Origin: Bacteroidota bacterium
Lineage (GTDB): Bacteria > Bacteroidota > Ignavibacteria > Palsa-1295
Assembly: GCA_030706385.1 (NCBI GenBank)
Contig: JAUZOQ010000005.1
Coordinates: forward strand, 1-64,000
Direction of reading: 5' to 3'
DNA length: 64,000 nucleotides
A program made the translations under genes and the position numbers. Positions within the stretch are counted from its first letter, which is position 1, and each line of letters starts with the position of its first letter. This document shows positions 60,429-64,000 of this stretch, piece after piece. The notes under the pieces were generated by a model, which saw only the letters and a program-made list of their open reading frames with translations, did no database searches and was not told the origin of the DNA.

Positions 60429-61574
60429 TCAGAGCTTCGGATTCGTCGAAAGGCCGACGGGCTGAACTCGTGAACCTTCCATAACGGAAGAATTCAGGTT
60501 CGTTGCGATCTTTTCGTCGCCTGTAAGTCCGTCGAGGATCTTCACCGTTCTTCCGTTATTATCTCCGATATGAACTTCATGAAATTCCACTTTATTATCA
60601 TCACTAATAACCGGAACGAAGAATCGATTCTTTTTTACGATAAGCGCAGCAGCGGGAATCTCCAATTGAACCGGAACCTTCACTTTCAACTCGACATTCA
60701 CGGTACTCCAGGCAACGATCTTCCCATCGGTATTGGGAACATCGATCTCGATCAGGCGCATTCGTGTCTGCGGGTCCAGCTGTTCGGAGAATCGTGTTAC
60801 GGTAGCATTTACGCTGAAACCCGGGCGTTCCGGTACGGTGATTTCAACGGGATCTCCGATCTTCACAAATCCTGCGTATCGTTGGTCGAGGAATACATTG
60901 ATGCGTAAATGATCGACCTGGCTGACGGAGACCAGAGGCAATGTCGTTGTTTCCTGATTCACGGCATTCTGAATAAGGGCACCCGGATCTGCATACCTCG
61001 CAGTAATGGTACCGCTGAACGGAGCACGAATGATCTCGTAGCTTTTCTGCACCTCAAGCATTGCGACGTTTTGTTTTGCAACTTCGGCATCGGCATCGCT
61101 TTGCTCTGATGCGAGTTCTGAGACCAGTCCCTTTTTCAAGAGCTCTCTATTGGTGGCAGCGATCTTCGCCTTATTCTTTGCATCTGCCGAAGCGGCTAGG
61201 AATTGCCGGTCGGTTTCAGGTGACTGAATGATCGCCAAGATCTGCCCTTCTTTAACATGATCCCCTTTATCGACTCTGATCTCACGCAAATACCCGCCGA
61301 TCTTCGAGTAAATGATCGTACTCGCATACGGCATGGCATCGCCTTCTAACTTAATGCTGCTTTCATCCGAAGAGTGTTTTACAGAACTGATCTGCACATG
61401 CGGTCCTGCTTCGACATCCTTGGTCCGCATCTTGATCTCATCTTCGACAAATGAATTTTTCGAATGAGAGATAACAATAATGATGCCGATCGCTCCGGCG
61501 ATCAATAGTGCTGAAGATATATACAGCGCTTTCGCGCTCTTCTTCCTCGGTGTGGTTTCGCTCTTGGTTTTCAT
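60429..61574 (-). CDS. RND efflux periplasmic adaptor (membrane fusion protein)
   Basis: 381 residues. An N-terminal membrane anchor (ALYISSALLIAGAIGIIIVI) precedes the lipoyl half-motif GGYLREIRVDKGDHVKEGQI, a helical hairpin (about 125-180), IRAPFSGTITARYADPGALI and the barrel/membrane-proximal domains. It links the inner-membrane pump to an outer-membrane channel. It follows the pump gene by 23 bases; no TolC-like gene is in the window. Confidence 0.92.
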   Translation of the reverse strand: MKTKSETTPRKKSAKALYISSALLIAGAIGIIIVISHSKNSFVEDEIKMRTKDVEAGPHVQISSVKHSSDESSIKLEGDAMPYASTIIYSKIGGYLREIRVDKGDHVKEGQILAIIQSPETDRQFLAASADAKNKAKIAATNRELLKKGLVSELASEQSDADAEVAKQNVAMLEVQKSYEIIRAPFSGTITARYADPGALIQNAVNQETTTLPLVSVSQVDHLRINVFLDQRYAGFVKIGDPVEITVPERPGFSVNATVTRFSEQLDPQTRMRLIEIDVPNTDGKIVAWSTVNVELKVKVPVQLEIPAAALIVKKNRFFVPVISDDNKVEFHEVHIGDNNGRTVKILDGLTGDEKIATNLNSSVMEGSRVQPVGLSTNPKL

Positions 61575-61597
61575 ATCGTTACTAACTGATCCGAAAT

Positions 61598-64000
61598 CTA
61601 TGCAGCTCCAAGCTGAGTGCCAGGTTCTTCTTCAATAATATCATTATCGTGACTTCCTGCATAATCAAATCCTTGCTTCTCGCTTTGGAAACGGAGTTCG
61701 AAAATATGCTTTGAAGGCATTTTCTTGCGTAAGATAGAATACATGATCGGCACGACAAAAAGCGTTACGATCGTCGCAACGATCAAGCCGCCGATCACGG
61801 CGCGTGCAAGCGGTGCATTTTGTTCACCGCCTTCTCCGAGCGCCAGCGACATCGGAATCATACCGATGATCATTGCAAGAGCCGTCATCAGAACCGGCCG
61901 CATGCGCGTTTTGCCTGCTTCGATCGCTGCTTGCAAGGCACTGACATTTTTTTCAACCCGAATATCGTTGGCAAAACTCACCAGCAAGATCGAGTTCGAT
62001 ACGGCAATACCGATCGTCATTATCGAACCCATCAGGGAAACGACATTGATCGTTGTACCGGTAAGAGTCAGCATCCAGAGAATTCCGATCATTGCGCCAG
62101 GCACTGCGATCATCGTTATGAAGGGATCCACCCATGACTGGAACAGAATCATCAGCAGAAGATAAACTAAGATGATCGCCAGCACGATTCCCAGACCGAG
62201 GCTTTTGAACGAATCATTCATCACTTCATTCTGGCCGAGTACTGAAATCGTCATTCCCGTCGGCAATTTTCCGAGGCTTGCGATCGATTTCTGAATATCG
62301 CCTGCCACCGATCCGAGATCCCTGCCCTCGACATTGGAAGTTATATCAAGCACCCGTTGTACAGTGTGATGATTAAGCTGGTTTGGTGTGACTTCCGTTG
62401 TAAGCGAAACGATGTTGCCAAGTGTCTGTACCGGAGCATGCGGTTCTTCGTAGGCTGTCTTTGCATGCGCTGCCACTTTCGTTGGTGATGCTGCCGTGAG
62501 CGGCGTCCGGAGAAGCTCGTTCACGGAAGATACCTTATCAAGAGGTGTCTGCACGACGACGTTATAGTTGACATTATTCGACGGATTGACATAGAACGAA
62601 GGTGCAAGCAGCGTGCTTGATGATAATGATACCAGCATGTTGCTGATCACATCTCGCTCGCTCAATCCCATCTGCGAAGCTCTTACCCGGTCGACATTCA
62701 ATCGAAGGGTCGGGTAGTTCAGAGCCTGGTAGATATGTACATCAGCCGTACCCGGAATTTTTTTCATTGCAATGCGAAGCCGGCGGGCGAATTCATAAGC
62801 GCTATCAAGATTGGCATATTGTATCTGCACATCGAGCGGAGCGGAAAGCCCGAAGTTCAGGACCTGGCTGATAATATCGGCCGGCTGAAAATAGAACGAT
62901 GTTCCCGGAAATTTCTCGGGCAGCACCTTCCGCAGCTTCTGCATATAGAGGCTTGTCGGCTGATGCTCTTTTTTCAGCGAGATCAGGAAATCGGCATCCA
63001 TTCCCGAAGCATTATCGGTATTGATGAATGCAAGATTGTAGGAATTCGACGGTACGCCGATCATATCGTTAAGCGTTTCCAGATCCTCCGGAGGGATCTG
63101 CGTCCTGATCGCTTGTTCGACTTCGCTGACGATTCTTTCCGTCTCCTCGATCCTCGTGCCGACGGGAGCGCGCATGTGCATCTTCATCAAGCCCGTATCG
63201 GTACTTGGGAAAAAATCGGTTCCGATAATTCCCGGCAGAAAAAGAGTAATGATGAGAATGACGCCCGCAACTGCAAGGACGAATCCACGACGATCCATGA
63301 TTGTCTCCAGCATTTTTCCATAACCGTTCTGCAATTTATGGAAGAGATTATCTCGCCTATTATCCAGTCGCTTGATGAGCATCCCGAATTTTCCAAGCGT
63401 CGTTGACGGTTCGCCTACATGATGGATGAAGGAGTCGTCATGGTGTTTTTCCCCGGGCAGAAGAACACGAGAGAGCATCGGCACAACCGTCAAGGTCAGA
63501 ATGAACGATGCCAGCATGGCAACGACGACAAAGAGCGCCATCGGAATGAACAAGAACCGTCCGGGCCCCGTGAGTAGAACGACGGGAAAGAATACAATGC
63601 AGATCGCAAGAATGGCGAGAACGGTTGGAACAAGGATTTGCTTCAACCCATCGAGAATGGCAACGGTCAAGTGCTTGCCAAGCAATCGATTTCGATGAAT
63701 GTTCTCGATGGCAACAGTCGCTCCGTCAACAAGCATACCGATCGAAAGCGATAAACCACCGAGCGTCATAATATTAATACTGTTGCCGGTTAGCTTCAAT
63801 GCCATGATCGATGCCATAATGGCTAGCGGTATGGAAGTGGCAACGATGATAACGCTGCGCCAGCTACCAAGGAAGAGAAGGATCAGCAGTGAAACTAGTA
63901 TGGCGGAAATGATCGCTTCCCGTACTACTCCACTAATCGAAGCCTTGACGAAAGTGGATTGATCAAAATCGAGTTTCACGTCAATACCATTCGGCGCTGC
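61598..64000 (-). CDS. RND efflux pump inner-membrane subunit, C-terminal part, cut by window edge
   Basis: The frame continues past 63979 to the window edge (last codons read AAPNGID before VKLDFDQS), so about 800 residues of a roughly 1050-residue pump are present. TM2-TM6 and TM7-TM12 are visible, with the periplasmic docking/porter domains in the second half. TM4 reads SIGMLVDGATVAIENIHR: a single Asp where AcrB-type pumps have two in a row. GEGGEQNAPLARAVIGGLIV is typical of TM11-TM12. Substrate class (drug or metal) is not settled. Confidence 0.93.
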   Translation of the reverse strand, partial: AAPNGIDVKLDFDQSTFVKASISGVVREAIISAILVSLLILLFLGSWRSVIIVATSIPLAIMASIMALKLTGNSINIMTLGGLSLSIGMLVDGATVAIENIHRNRLLGKHLTVAILDGLKQILVPTVLAILAICIVFFPVVLLTGPGRFLFIPMALFVVVAMLASFILTLTVVPMLSRVLLPGEKHHDDSFIHHVGEPSTTLGKFGMLIKRLDNRRDNLFHKLQNGYGKMLETIMDRRGFVLAVAGVILIITLFLPGIIGTDFFPSTDTGLMKMHMRAPVGTRIEETERIVSEVEQAIRTQIPPEDLETLNDMIGVPSNSYNLAFINTDNASGMDADFLISLKKEHQPTSLYMQKLRKVLPEKFPGTSFYFQPADIISQVLNFGLSAPLDVQIQYANLDSAYEFARRLRIAMKKIPGTADVHIYQALNYPTLRLNVDRVRASQMGLSERDVISNMLVSLSSSTLLAPSFYVNPSNNVNYNVVVQTPLDKVSSVNELLRTPLTAASPTKVAAHAKTAYEEPHAPVQTLGNIVSLTTEVTPNQLNHHTVQRVLDITSNVEGRDLGSVAGDIQKSIASLGKLPTGMTISVLGQNEVMNDSFKSLGLGIVLAIILVYLLLMILFQSWVDPFITMIAVPGAMIGILWMLTLTGTTINVVSLMGSIMTIGIAVSNSILLVSFANDIRVEKNVSALQAAIEAGKTRMRPVLMTALAMIIGMIPMSLALGEGGEQNAPLARAVIGGLIVATIVTLFVVPIMYSILRKKMPSKHIFELRFQSEKQGFDYAGSHDNDIIEEEPGTQLGAA

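Noticed and set aside
62735-63406. 223-residue open frame on the plus strand
   Set aside because: Opposite the RND pump gene; no support of its own.
1-64000. tRNA or rRNA genes, insertion sequences, prophage or defence islands
   Set aside because: No cloverleaf-like or rRNA-like sequence, transposase, integrase, restriction or toxin-antitoxin gene was recognised by eye; a covariance-model scan could still find a small RNA.

Overview
The window looks like chromosomal DNA from the Bacteroidota/Chlorobiota assemblage. Several secreted proteins end in type IX secretion (T9SS) sorting domains. A BamA/OmpA-rich envelope, a FloA-type flotillin, ECF sigma control and moderate GC fit the same group. 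The style of the sorting domains and the choice-of-anchor-D giant protein suggest a Kapabacteria/Ignavibacteria-like lineage, but that placement is inference. I see no rRNA, tRNA, CRISPR array, transposase or phage module.

Layout. 1-6290 (minus): the 5' part of pckA; a tandem array of three related T9SS-cargo genes, one broken by an in-frame TAA; and an M1 aminopeptidase. Three copies of a long palindromic repeat sit exactly at stop codons here. 6434-10183 (minus): a degenerate M23 protein, a DUF4199 membrane protein, an AHSA1/SRPBCC protein, a VOC protein, a VIT/CCC1 transporter and a lipoprotein FKBP isomerase. 10490-19426 (plus): ECF sigma factor and putative anti-sigma partner, a double-OmpA protein, a 1533-residue LamG/ASH/cohesin T9SS protein, and dCTP deaminase. 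19589-26715: a TM plus RN-domain gene pair that is in one frame around a TAA, two T9SS paralogues with near-identical 3' ends, a convergent T9SS gene, a hairpin-rich intergenic element, a putative HTH gene with a palindromic operator, and a secreted glyoxalase-like protein.

26837-43961 is mostly housekeeping on the plus strand: acyltransferase, MerR regulator, cytochrome oxidase subunits III and IV with an unlisted 42-residue membrane protein, murI, a GT-C glycosyltransferase, floA, glmM-type mutase, an ABC-2 exporter, uppS and bamA. Much of this block makes or maintains the envelope (peptidoglycan precursor, undecaprenyl phosphate, outer-membrane assembly). 44007-50987: a lipoprotein gene between two paralogous outer-membrane genes, an HtrA protease, GNAT, FAH-family hydrolase and two lipoproteins. 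51031-52568: flavin reductase and DMT permease.

52546-60183 (minus) is a phosphate-acquisition region. It reads porin, pstS, pstC, pstA, pstB, phoU, a DUF47 PhoU-like protein, and a PiT transporter, so outer-membrane entry, ABC uptake, regulation and low-affinity uptake lie together. An internal terminator follows pstS and a palindrome lies upstream of the porin. 60429-64000 (minus) holds an RND efflux adaptor and the C-terminal three quarters of its inner-membrane pump, cut by the window edge.
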